A stretch of 13,934 nucleotides of DNA, from assembly GCA_013002105.1 (NCBI GenBank), contig JABDKS010000248.1, forward strand, positions 1 to 13,934, written 5' to 3'. A program made the translations under genes and the position numbers. Under the pieces are notes generated by a model. That model was not told the DNA's origin. It made no database searches and was given only the letters and a program-made list of their open reading frames with translations. The DNA is from Pirellulaceae bacterium. GTDB lineage: Bacteria > Planctomycetota > Planctomycetia > Pirellulales > Pirellulaceae. How positions within the stretch are numbered: the stretch's first letter is position 1; each line of letters opens with the position of its first letter. This document shows positions 1 to 7,818 of this stretch, one piece after another.

Positions 1-709
1 GGGACGCGAGCAGTTGATCGACCAAACGTTGATACGCAATCGTTGCTTGTGACTTGTCGGCGGACAACGCTCGGATTTGCTGTTGATTGGGGGGCAGACC
101 GGTCAGCACCAAACTTAATCGGCGCGCCAGCGTGATGGCATCGGCGGGTGGAGAAAAAGCCAGATCCGATTGAAGCAACTTTCGTTGGACAAACGCGTCG
201 ATGGGATTGGCTAGATTGTGGTCCTGTTGACCAGGGGTCGGTTCTGGGATCTTTGGGCGAGTCAGTGGTTGCAGTGACCAGTGATCACTCGAAAGCGTGT
301 CGGCGGTCTTGTCCATTTGGCCAGGCCAATGGGCGCCTTCGGCAATCCATCGTGAGATCAGTTCGATTTGCTCTCGGGAGAGTTCATCGCCGTCGGGTGG
401 CATTCTCATGTCGGGGATGTCACCTCGCAGTAGCCGTACCAAAAAACTCTTTTCCGGTTTGTGAGGTGCGATAGCGATCTCACCCAGATCACCACCGCGC
501 AATAGCGAAGATCGATCGTCCAACCGTAGAGAGGAATTCTGTTCGTCGGGGCCGTGGCAGCTGATGCAGTGTGCGGCGAAAATCGGTTGGATTTGCGACT
601 GAAAATCGACCGGGGCGCCGTGGAGTGTCGCCACTGGCAGGGACCACCAAATCAGCAAGGTGATTTGCCGGACAAACTCGTGATCTATCGGAACTTTTCG
701 GACGTTCAT
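1..709 (-). CDS. Planctomycete cytochrome (PSCyt1) / DUF1549 protein, N-terminal part, cut by window edge
   Basis: This gene reads leftwards with no stop before the window edge, so only 236 codons are visible. The start at 709 gives MNVRKVPIDH followed by a hydrophobic stretch (about residues 14-30, ITLLIWWSLPVATLHGA), which looks like an export signal. An in-frame ATG at 730 would add seven residues, and neither start has a clear ribosome binding site. Residues 38-120 form the PSCyt1 domain: the haem-binding CxxCH is CISCH (C48, C51, H52), and MRMPP around M103 could supply an axial methionine. HWSLQPL (143-149) and the NPIDAFV...LARRLSLVLTGLPPN stretch (169-208) open a DUF1549 domain. The missing part should hold the rest of DUF1549 and a DUF1553 domain, since full members are usually 700-1100 residues. 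The protein probably acts in the periplasm or cell envelope; substrate and reaction are unknown. It is a diverged relative of the full-length protein at 9391-12102. Family identification is confident. Confidence 0.9.
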   Translation of the reverse strand, partial: MNVRKVPIDHEFVRQITLLIWWSLPVATLHGAPVDFQSQIQPIFAAHCISCHGPDEQNSSLRLDDRSSLLRGGDLGEIAIAPHKPEKSFLVRLLRGDIPDMRMPPDGDELSREQIELISRWIAEGAHWPGQMDKTADTLSSDHWSLQPLTRPKIPEPTPGQQDHNLANPIDAFVQRKLLQSDLAFSPPADAITLARRLSLVLTGLPPNQQQIRALSADKSQATIAYQRLVDQLLAS

Positions 710-1044
710 GGCGTCTATTATGTACCGCATCGATTCGATGGGGGCGAAGGGCAGCGGGGGCGTGAAACGCGGAGAGTAGGGTGAGGGCAGGACCACAGTA
801 GTGGGCGAGAACGGACAAATTCCGGCATTTTCGCTTGCCGCGTCGATTTCTAATCGATCACAATAGATCTGCTCATTGCAAACGCAAGTCGATTGTTTTT
901 TGCGTTTCCCACCTTTTCGCAGTTCGCGGAATGATTGCCGCTGTGATCGGCACTTGCTCGAAACTCCCTTTCGTCGCGTCCCCAACGGCCTGTTTTTAGC
1001 GTCGAAAGACTGTCTCCCAGAACGCATTTGGAAGTAGTGTACTG
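710..1044. other. Divergent intergenic region with two inverted repeats
   Basis: This 335-bp non-coding stretch separates two divergent genes (the left cytochrome-like gene and the giant surface-protein gene), so both promoters should lie here. Two inverted repeats are visible. TCGATT-TCT-AATCGA (843-857) is a 6-bp arm around 3 bases. AAACGCAA (880-887) and TTGCGTTT (900-907) are perfect 8-bp arms around 12 bases. Because both genes start outward from this region, a terminator is unlikely and operator sites are the more natural reading. I could not pick convincing -35/-10 pairs or a ribosome binding site for the gene at 1045. Confidence 0.5.
880..907. repeat. Perfect 8-bp inverted repeat in divergent promoter region (operator candidate)
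   Basis: AAACGCAA at 880-887 is the exact reverse complement of TTGCGTTT at 900-907, with a 12-base T-rich spacer. The arm centres lie 20 bp apart, about two helical turns, which suits a dimeric regulator binding one face of the DNA. A hairpin in RNA is also possible. It lies 138 bp upstream of the surface-protein start and about 170 bp upstream of the left gene's start. The function is inferred from position and symmetry only. Confidence 0.35.
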
Positions 1045-4000
1045 ATGGTCCGAAATCCTCGACGGCGTAGCGTTGCGAAGAAATCACTTCGTTTTGAATC
1101 GCTGGAGAGTCGTCGTTTGTTGGCAGCCGATGGGTTGATTGGCCACTGGCCGCTGGATCATTTTTCGAGCGGATTCCTGGCGGATGAAGCCGCAGCGAAC
1201 AACGATCTGCAGATTTCGCCCTCGACGCCTATCGAGGATAGTGATCGTGGGCAGGCGATCGTTTTGACCGGGACTGATCCGTTTGGTGCATCCAATCGCG
1301 ATGCCAATTTAAGCGGATTGTCGGATGCGCTATCGGTTGGTATTTGGGTCAAGCCGTCCGATGTGGCCAACGGTGGTTTTGCCTTTGCAATTTCGCCTGC
1401 TGGTACACAGTTGCGTTTGATTGGCAATCAGTTGGAGTTTCATGTTACGACACTTCGAAATGGGCAGCTGACCGACAACATCGCCAAGGGGACGTTCGAT
1501 TTGGAGAACGGTAAGTGGTATCACATTGCCGGGACGTTCGATGGCACCAACTTGATCGCCTACGTCAATGGTGTCGCGGTAGGCGATGCGACGGCCAATG
1601 GTGACTTGCGGATCGATGGTGATTTGTATGTCGGTTCGGGATCTATTTTTAGCGGCAGTTTTCAAGATTTTCGCGGATCGCTGGACGATGCCAAGCTGTT
1701 TAATCGTGCCCTGACGGGTGAGCAGGTCCGAGCGCTACTGGAAACCACCGATGGGATCGAAACGACGAATGAGTTCATTCCTTACGCTCCGGGTACGGAT
1801 CCAGTACGTGTGAATCCGGGCGTCGAGATCACCAGCGATGAGTCAAGTTTTGTTGGCGGCGCGTTGACGTTGGCTGCGAACGTTTCGCAATTCAAAGAAG
1901 GCGATCATCTGGGAATTGCAACAACGGATCAAATATCGGTCGAAGGGAATACCGTTCGTTTCCACCGCGAAGGTACAGTGACTCCGATTGGTTCGGTCAA
2001 CAGCAGCGATAATGGGACCGTGATGACGGTTCGGTTTTCGACGGCCGCAGCGACGCCAGTAGCGGCCGAAGCGTTGGCTCGCGCATTCACATTCCATAGC
2101 GAACTAGCCAATCCCGAAGTTGGTCTACGTGGGCTGCGGATCATTTTGGCGACCGACCAAGGCCGCGCAGCGTTTGCTGATCAGGTGACCATCGTGGTCG
2201 GCGAAATCAATAACACTCCACTGGTAGTGGAGACTTCGGCAGGCGCATCAGGTTTCGTGCCGCAGCAAGGCCCGGTTACGGTCGATCCGCAGATTGCATT
2301 CGTGTCGACCTTGCAGGATTTCAGCGACACTCTATTGCGTGTTTCGCTGGCCGAAGGGAGCGGGCGAGATTCGGACCAGTTGTCGGTGCAGAGTACCCAA
2401 AGTGTGTCGGTCAACGCGGGAGTGGTCGATTACGTCGGTGGCACCAATCCGGTCACCGTGGGCGTGATCTCAGGCGGACAAGTTGGAACACCGTTGACAG
2501 TATCGTTGAATCAGTCGGCGACCGCTGCCGCAATTCAAGCGGTCGCGCGGGCGATTGCGTACGACAACACCGCTGCGGAAACGCCGGTACACGCCCGGTT
2601 TGTGCGTTTTGCAGTCGATGCGGGCAATGACAACGAAGCCTCCGATATCAAGAAGATCGAGATCACGCAGCCGGGTGTTAATCAGCCGCCGATCATCGAA
2701 GTGCCCGATGGAGCGACGCTGTTTACCGAAGGCGATCCGGCGGTGGTCTTGTTGCCCTCGGTGGATATCTCCGACTCGGATTCAGCGGATTTTGGCGGTG
2801 GCAAACTGGAAATCGACTTTGTCCAGGAAAGCCGTCGCGAGGGAGATAGATTGTCGGTTCGATCGACCAACCAGATCACTTTTGATAACGGCGACGTTTT
2901 TCGCCCCGATGGATCGACGCCCGTTCGGATCGGCGAGTATGCGATTGGCGAAAACAGCAGCGAAATAGTGTTCTTGTTTAATAGCAACGTGACCCCGGAA
3001 TTGGCCGAGGCGATTGCGTTGACGGTGCAATTTGGTAATGCCGTTGATGAACCGGTCATCGGTGATCGATTCGTGCGTTTTACGATTCATGACGGTGATG
3101 GTGAGTCCGATTCGGTGACTCGTCGTGTCGAGGTTGGCGGTGTCAACGATGCACCGGTCGTCATCACTTCCGACGGCGTGAACACCTTCAACGAAGGCTC
3201 CGAACCAATACGCATCGACCCGGCGATTCACATTTCTGATATTGATTCGGCCGATTTTGCCGGTGGTCGTTTGTTGGTCCGTTTTCAGCAGCAGAGTCGG
3301 CGCGAGGGAGATTTTCTATCGTTGCAAGGTTCCGAGGCAATCGTGATCGATGGAAACTTGCTGAAGCGAACCGTCGAAGGGCAAACGGTGACGGTGGGTC
3401 AATTTGACAATGATGGTCAAGGTGGATTGGTCGTCGAATTCAACGAGCACGCGAACGATGACTTGGTCCAACACGTTGCTTCGTTGGTGCGTTTTGGCAA
3501 CCAGCAAGCGGACATCGGTGAGACGGATCGTCAAATTGAGTTCAAGGTTCTTGACGGGGACGGTGGCGACGCAGCGGATACGGTTATCCTGCGCGTGGTC
3601 GAAATCAACGAGCCACCGGTTGTGCAGGCGACCGAAGGATCGACTTTGTACGAGACCGGGGAACCAAGTGTCATCGTCGCACCGCAGATCGAGATCAATG
3701 ATCCCGATACGGCCATTTTCAATGGTGGTCAGTTGATCGTGACGATGGCGGAACAGAGCGGTGCCGAAGGAGACGTGCTGTCAATCAAGCCCAGTTCCGA
3801 TATCGCGATTAGCGTGCGGAGCGTGTATCGCGTCGTCAATGGACAACTCGTCTTTGTCGGCGAGATTCGCGAATCCAGCGTCGGAAGTGGTGAACTGGTG
3901 GTGGATCTGGGCGAGGGCGCGACGCTTCAAAACGTCCAGTTACTTGCTCGTCGAGTGAGTTATCATTCCACACGCGACGACGTTGGCAATCATGTTGTGC

Positions 4001-4950
4001 GTTTCGTCCGCTTTAGCGTCACTGATGGTGACGGTGGGTCGGCCAGTGATATCAAACAAGTCAATTTGTTCACCCGACCCGACGATGATTTTGACGGAGT
4101 CGACGATGCCGTCGAACGCGATGGGCCAAATAACGGCGATGGTAACAACGATGGGATCCCTGATGATCAGCAAGACAATGTCGCATCGTTGCGTGGAAGC
4201 GAAAACCGTTTTTTAACCATCAGCACCCCGCTGAACACTCGATTAGCCAACGTCAAACCGATGGCCAATCCAAGCACGATTGATTCGCCGCAAGAAACAA
4301 CATTCCCGGTTGGATTTGTGGACTTTGAAGTGCTTGGTGCGCCAACGGCGGGAGAATCGGTCGTGATCATCCATTTGGAACCGGGGTCGAGTGCCAACAT
4401 GTACTATGTGTTCGGACCGACGCCCGCGAACCCCACGCCGCATTGGTATCCATTTACGTTTGATGGCCAAACGGGCGCGAAGATTTTTGCAGATCGCATC
4501 GAACTTTACTACGTCGACGGACAGCGCGGCGATACGGACTTGACCGAAAATGGAATCATCGTTGACCCCGGCGCTCCGGCACTGACAGAGTATCCATGGC
4601 AAAACCCGACGCTCGGTCCCGACGTTGATAACGATGGGGAGGTGACTCCAGGCGACCTTTTGGATGTCATCAATGCGATGGCGAACGGAAGAATAGGGGC
4701 ATTACCCAAATTGGCCACTGGCACAGACCAACTTGCCGCCCAGTTTTTGGACACCAATCGGGACAACCAATTAACGCCCGGGGATATTTTGCAGGTAATC
4801 AATTTTCTGGCCGAACAGGCGCAGTCGAATCAGAACTTGCCACCACAGTCCGAGTTTATCGGCGGAATGTTGTCAATGACATCAGCGGATGATGACGATG
4901 ACGATCGCTGGGACGAAGCCATCGTCGATGTGGTCGGCGATTTGAATTAG
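1045..4950 (+). CDS. Giant surface/secreted protein: LEPR-XLL, LamG-like, five cadherin-like repeats, choice-of-anchor-U-like domain, dockerin
   Basis: A 1301-residue modular extracellular protein. Residues 15-27 (RFESLESRRLLAA) are the LEPR-XLL motif found at the N-terminus of many large planctomycete proteins. No classical hydrophobic signal peptide follows it. Residues about 32-235 (from GHWPLDHF to the FNRALTGEQV region) resemble a LamG/concanavalin-type jelly-roll. Five repeats of about 147-157 residues follow (242-1010) with cadherin-like character; the last three end in DGDG calcium-type motifs. Residues 1013-1042 are Asp-rich, like thrombospondin type-3 calcium sites. Residues about 1044-1186 match the choice-of-anchor-U pattern (YYVFGPTPANPTPHWYPF, then YYVDGQRGDTDLTENGIIVD). 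Residues 1193-1256 are a type I dockerin with two EF-hand-like halves (DVDNDGEVTPGD and DTNRDNQLTPGD). The C-terminus is acidic (six consecutive Asp). It probably mediates calcium-dependent adhesion or cell-wall/matrix binding; no catalytic domain is seen. The ATG at 1045 is the only start that keeps the LEPR-XLL motif near the N-terminus. Confidence 0.88.
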   Translation: MVRNPRRRSVAKKSLRFESLESRRLLAADGLIGHWPLDHFSSGFLADEAAANNDLQISPSTPIEDSDRGQAIVLTGTDPFGASNRDANLSGLSDALSVGIWVKPSDVANGGFAFAISPAGTQLRLIGNQLEFHVTTLRNGQLTDNIAKGTFDLENGKWYHIAGTFDGTNLIAYVNGVAVGDATANGDLRIDGDLYVGSGSIFSGSFQDFRGSLDDAKLFNRALTGEQVRALLETTDGIETTNEFIPYAPGTDPVRVNPGVEITSDESSFVGGALTLAANVSQFKEGDHLGIATTDQISVEGNTVRFHREGTVTPIGSVNSSDNGTVMTVRFSTAAATPVAAEALARAFTFHSELANPEVGLRGLRIILATDQGRAAFADQVTIVVGEINNTPLVVETSAGASGFVPQQGPVTVDPQIAFVSTLQDFSDTLLRVSLAEGSGRDSDQLSVQSTQSVSVNAGVVDYVGGTNPVTVGVISGGQVGTPLTVSLNQSATAAAIQAVARAIAYDNTAAETPVHARFVRFAVDAGNDNEASDIKKIEITQPGVNQPPIIEVPDGATLFTEGDPAVVLLPSVDISDSDSADFGGGKLEIDFVQESRREGDRLSVRSTNQITFDNGDVFRPDGSTPVRIGEYAIGENSSEIVFLFNSNVTPELAEAIALTVQFGNAVDEPVIGDRFVRFTIHDGDGESDSVTRRVEVGGVNDAPVVITSDGVNTFNEGSEPIRIDPAIHISDIDSADFAGGRLLVRFQQQSRREGDFLSLQGSEAIVIDGNLLKRTVEGQTVTVGQFDNDGQGGLVVEFNEHANDDLVQHVASLVRFGNQQADIGETDRQIEFKVLDGDGGDAADTVILRVVEINEPPVVQATEGSTLYETGEPSVIVAPQIEINDPDTAIFNGGQLIVTMAEQSGAEGDVLSIKPSSDIAISVRSVYRVVNGQLVFVGEIRESSVGSGELVVDLGEGATLQNVQLLARRVSYHSTRDDVGNHVVRFVRFSVTDGDGGSASDIKQVNLFTRPDDDFDGVDDAVERDGPNNGDGNNDGIPDDQQDNVASLRGSENRFLTISTPLNTRLANVKPMANPSTIDSPQETTFPVGFVDFEVLGAPTAGESVVIIHLEPGSSANMYYVFGPTPANPTPHWYPFTFDGQTGAKIFADRIELYYVDGQRGDTDLTENGIIVDPGAPALTEYPWQNPTLGPDVDNDGEVTPGDLLDVINAMANGRIGALPKLATGTDQLAAQFLDTNRDNQLTPGDILQVINFLAEQAQSNQNLPPQSEFIGGMLSMTSADDDDDDRWDEAIVDVVGDLN
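1768..4074 (+). repeat. Five tandem cadherin-like repeat units inside the surface protein
   Basis: Unit boundaries by protein residue are 242-388, 389-545, 546-700, 701-854 and 855-1010. Units 2 to 5 open with an N-x-x/P-P-(L/I/V)-V/I-type entry (NNTPLVVE, NQPPIIEV, NDAPVVIT, NEPPVVQA). Most then show an I-x-D-x-D/P-x-x-x-F-x-G-G-x-L core, an EGDxLS motif and a late (V)RF segment. Units 3 and 4 are the most alike, sharing SDxDSADFxGG and the identical SRREGD. Ends of units 3, 4 and 5 carry HDGDGES, LDGDGGD and TDGDGGS; unit 2 has the weaker DAGNDNE and unit 1 lacks the motif. The pattern suggests stepwise internal duplication with decay of the N-terminal units. Confidence 0.75.
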
Positions 4951-7811
4951 CCGCGACCAGATTCGCCACGATTCGATGGGGCTGCGTTGTGATCGCGACG
5001 CAGTTCGTCCAGCTTTCTCTTTAGCTTTTGCAGGCTCGGATGTGATGCCTGGTTTTTTGCCAAACGATTCAACAGTTCGGTAGCCTGAGTCAGATACCGT
5101 ATCGCGATCTCTTTTTCGCCTTTTTCGACTTGCAAATCAGCCAGCTTCTCTGCGGTCCGAGCAAACTTGATCTGGTACTGACTCAGACCGGGGGAATTCT
5201 TTAACAACGTTTGTTGCAGTTGCAACTGCTCCATCAACAACTGTTCCTCTTGATCGTGGAGTCCTTGGAACGATTTGATCGCGGCCAGCTGGTCAAGCGA
5301 AAGTGCTTTGAGCGCCAGAAAACGAGGTGTGTCCGGCGACTGAGCGAGCAGTTCGTCACAGAGTCGTTGAGATTGCATCAGACGACTACGCATGGTCATG
5401 CGGTTGAATGTCGACATGCGATCAATTGAACTCATTCGCGCTACGAAACTTGGGGCGGTTGGCAACGCAATCGAAAGTGATTTGGCCAATTCGTATTTGA
5501 TCGTTGTTGATTGACGATCGTCGTTGTGCAGTTTTTGCAGTCGTTGAATCGATTGCTCGAGATCCTTTTTTGCTTCGTCGACATATCGTGCAGTCTGTCC
5601 GCGATCTCGTTGGTCGCGAGCCAAAGCAAACGCGGCTTTGGCACGGTCACGATAGGCCCGCGCGAGCGCGACCTGATATTTCAAGTCATCGGGAAATTCT
5701 TGTACCAAAGTCAGCAATGTCTCGACAGCTTCCACGCTGGCAAACATTTCCTCGTTCGGATTGGGTGACGTTGTTATGCGAGACAGCAGTCGAAAAGGAC
5801 CACGCCGAGATTGTGGTTTTCGATTGATGTGTGTGTCCACGCCGGATCGTGTGGCAATCGACGTGAACAGGCTATTGGCGCGAGCATATTCGTATCGTGC
5901 GTCGGGCGATTGCAAAATCGATTCGCTTTGACGCAACAGATCAATCGTCGCGTCATACAACGCGATGGCTTGACCAATACGACCGCTGAGACCGGCCAGC
6001 GAAGCTCTGTCGTTCATGATCCCGGCTTGGGTGATAATCAACTGGTCGGGCGATGCTGAGGAAGCTGACAGTTCACGGTAGATCTCCAGTGCAGCTTGAT
6101 AGGCATCGTCGGATTGTGTGTGTTGTCCCAGGCGAGCGTAGATGTCGCCGACACGTTTTCGTGCTGCGGCGGTCTGGGATTTCAAGTCCGTATTCGTACG
6201 GTTGTTTTCGGCCAGTTCATCAAAAAACGTCAGCAGCGTCTGCAGCAGTTCCGCATCCTGCTGCGAAACATTCGGTGTCGTCGAATCGGCGATGTCACCG
6301 AGGAGTTCCGCGTCCGGCTCCTCGCTTCGGTCGGCGATTCCTTGGCTGAGTTGATCGAAGGCGCGAATCGCGACTCGCAAATTGGATTGTGCCAGGCGTC
6401 GTTGTTCGTCCGCGAGTGCGGCCGATGTCACTGCCGCATTCTTTGCGATGCCGGCGTCAATTAACGCAGAGTTGGTTGTCCAATAGCCAACGCTGGCGAC
6501 GATGGCCAAGGTAATCAGTGACGCAAAGATGCCTAACGTGAGTGAAGCGAGCGCCGGTTCGCGACGCGTCCATCGAACGAGTCGTTCGACCGGTCCGGTT
6601 CGCCTGGCTCCGATCGGTCGGTCATCGAGAAACCGCTGCAGGTCGTCGCGAACGTCGCCCGCCGATTGATAACGTTGCCGCGGATCAAGTGCGAGCGATT
6701 TCAGAATGATCGTTTCCAGGTCACGAGGAATGTTCCGATTGAATTTTCGAGGTGGCGTCGTCACTCCCTGCGTTGCTCTGCGAATCGTATCACTTGCATT
6801 CTTGCCTTCGATCGCCGGATGCAAGGTCAACAATTCATAAAGCGTCAGGCCGACGCAATACGTCTCGCTTGATTCGTCGTATTTGTTCTCGAAAGACTCC
6901 GGCGCCATGTACTGTGGGGTGCCGACGATGTCGTGTGTCATCGTGGCGTCTTGCTCGGTCAGTTTGGCCAAACCAAAATCGGCAATCCAAAGCGTTCCCT
7001 TCTGGTCCAGCAGCAAGTTTGCCGGTTTGATATCGCGATGCAGGACGCCTTGACTATGGGCATAGGCCAGCGCATCGCTGATCGTCATACCAACGCGGGC
7101 GACCCAGCGGAAATAGTCCGGCGAGTCCGTGTCCATCGGGATGGATTCCGATAGCATCGAATCGCTGGCTGACGATGGCTTCGGCTCTGGTTCGATTGCG
7201 GTCGTGCCGTCATCCGAAAAAACGGCCGTATCAATCAGCAGATCTCCGTCCGTTTCGGCGATCGACTCCGCTCGCGTGGGCAACGACCGGTCGATGCAAC
7301 CGGTCAGTGACTGCAACCATTCGCTCAGGCTGAGCCCACGAATAAAATCCATCACGTAGTAGTGTTGGCCGTCGGATTGACCCACACCGAATACCGAAAC
7401 GATGTTGGGATGACGCAGTCGAGCCGCCGCGCGGGCCTCACGTCGAAACCGAGCATGGTGTTTGGGCTGATCCAGCAGCGACGTGGCCAATACTTTCAAC
7501 GCCACACGGCGTCCAAGTGATTGATGGATCGCCTCGAAGACGACGCCCATTCCACCGCGTCCGATCTCACGAACAATTTTGTAGTCGTCCAGTTGGCGCA
7601 GTTTTAATATCGCGTTTGCCGGGTCGGCAGCGGCGGGTTGTTTCAAGCCTTCGATCATTTGGATCGATGCGAGCAGCGAGTGCAGTTCGCCCGATGGATC
7701 CTCGTGCCGTTTTGTGAAGTCGTCAATCGACGGGTTTTTGCCTTCGCGGATTGCTTGCGAGAATTGTTCTGCGATGGCGTCGAGTGTTTGTTGATCCAGA
7801 TTGCTGGTCAT
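4947..7811 (-). CDS. Membrane-anchored eukaryotic-type Ser/Thr protein kinase with TPR-like C-terminal region
   Basis: A 954-residue protein. Residues 1-75 form a helical leader typical of planctomycete kinases. The kinase domain (about 77-395) has the Gly-rich loop GRGGMG (84-89), the VALK lysine K106, the helix-C glutamate E125, the catalytic loop HRDIKPAN (D260, N265), DFG (278-280) and the GTPQYMAPE activation segment end (297-305). R380 in DPRQRYQS corresponds to the conserved subdomain XI arginine. Two oddities stand out. An acidic Ser-rich insertion lies at about 171-230, between the hinge region and helix E. The usually invariant Asp of subdomain IX (normally SDxYSxG) is replaced by E316 in SSETYCVG. 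One transmembrane helix (about 421-444) follows, then about 500 helical residues with TPR-like/coiled-coil character, predicted outside the membrane. It lies 7 bp after the sigma factor gene and is probably co-transcribed with it. The ATG at 7811 lacks an obvious ribosome binding site, which fits translational coupling. Confidence 0.93.
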   Translation of the reverse strand: MTSNLDQQTLDAIAEQFSQAIREGKNPSIDDFTKRHEDPSGELHSLLASIQMIEGLKQPAAADPANAILKLRQLDDYKIVREIGRGGMGVVFEAIHQSLGRRVALKVLATSLLDQPKHHARFRREARAAARLRHPNIVSVFGVGQSDGQHYYVMDFIRGLSLSEWLQSLTGCIDRSLPTRAESIAETDGDLLIDTAVFSDDGTTAIEPEPKPSSASDSMLSESIPMDTDSPDYFRWVARVGMTISDALAYAHSQGVLHRDIKPANLLLDQKGTLWIADFGLAKLTEQDATMTHDIVGTPQYMAPESFENKYDESSETYCVGLTLYELLTLHPAIEGKNASDTIRRATQGVTTPPRKFNRNIPRDLETIILKSLALDPRQRYQSAGDVRDDLQRFLDDRPIGARRTGPVERLVRWTRREPALASLTLGIFASLITLAIVASVGYWTTNSALIDAGIAKNAAVTSAALADEQRRLAQSNLRVAIRAFDQLSQGIADRSEEPDAELLGDIADSTTPNVSQQDAELLQTLLTFFDELAENNRTNTDLKSQTAAARKRVGDIYARLGQHTQSDDAYQAALEIYRELSASSASPDQLIITQAGIMNDRASLAGLSGRIGQAIALYDATIDLLRQSESILQSPDARYEYARANSLFTSIATRSGVDTHINRKPQSRRGPFRLLSRITTSPNPNEEMFASVEAVETLLTLVQEFPDDLKYQVALARAYRDRAKAAFALARDQRDRGQTARYVDEAKKDLEQSIQRLQKLHNDDRQSTTIKYELAKSLSIALPTAPSFVARMSSIDRMSTFNRMTMRSRLMQSQRLCDELLAQSPDTPRFLALKALSLDQLAAIKSFQGLHDQEEQLLMEQLQLQQTLLKNSPGLSQYQIKFARTAEKLADLQVEKGEKEIAIRYLTQATELLNRLAKNQASHPSLQKLKRKLDELRRDHNAAPSNRGESGRG

Positions 7812-7818
7812 CGGTCGG

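Noticed and set aside
489..818. Minus-strand open frame of 109 codons at the left side
   Set aside because: It overlaps in another frame the real PSCyt1 gene, whose CISCH and DUF1549 motifs read clearly in the frame starting at 709.
1768..4074. CRISPR-like interpretation of the repeats in the surface gene
   Set aside because: The repeats are protein-level units of about 150 residues within an intact reading frame, not short DNA repeats with spacers.
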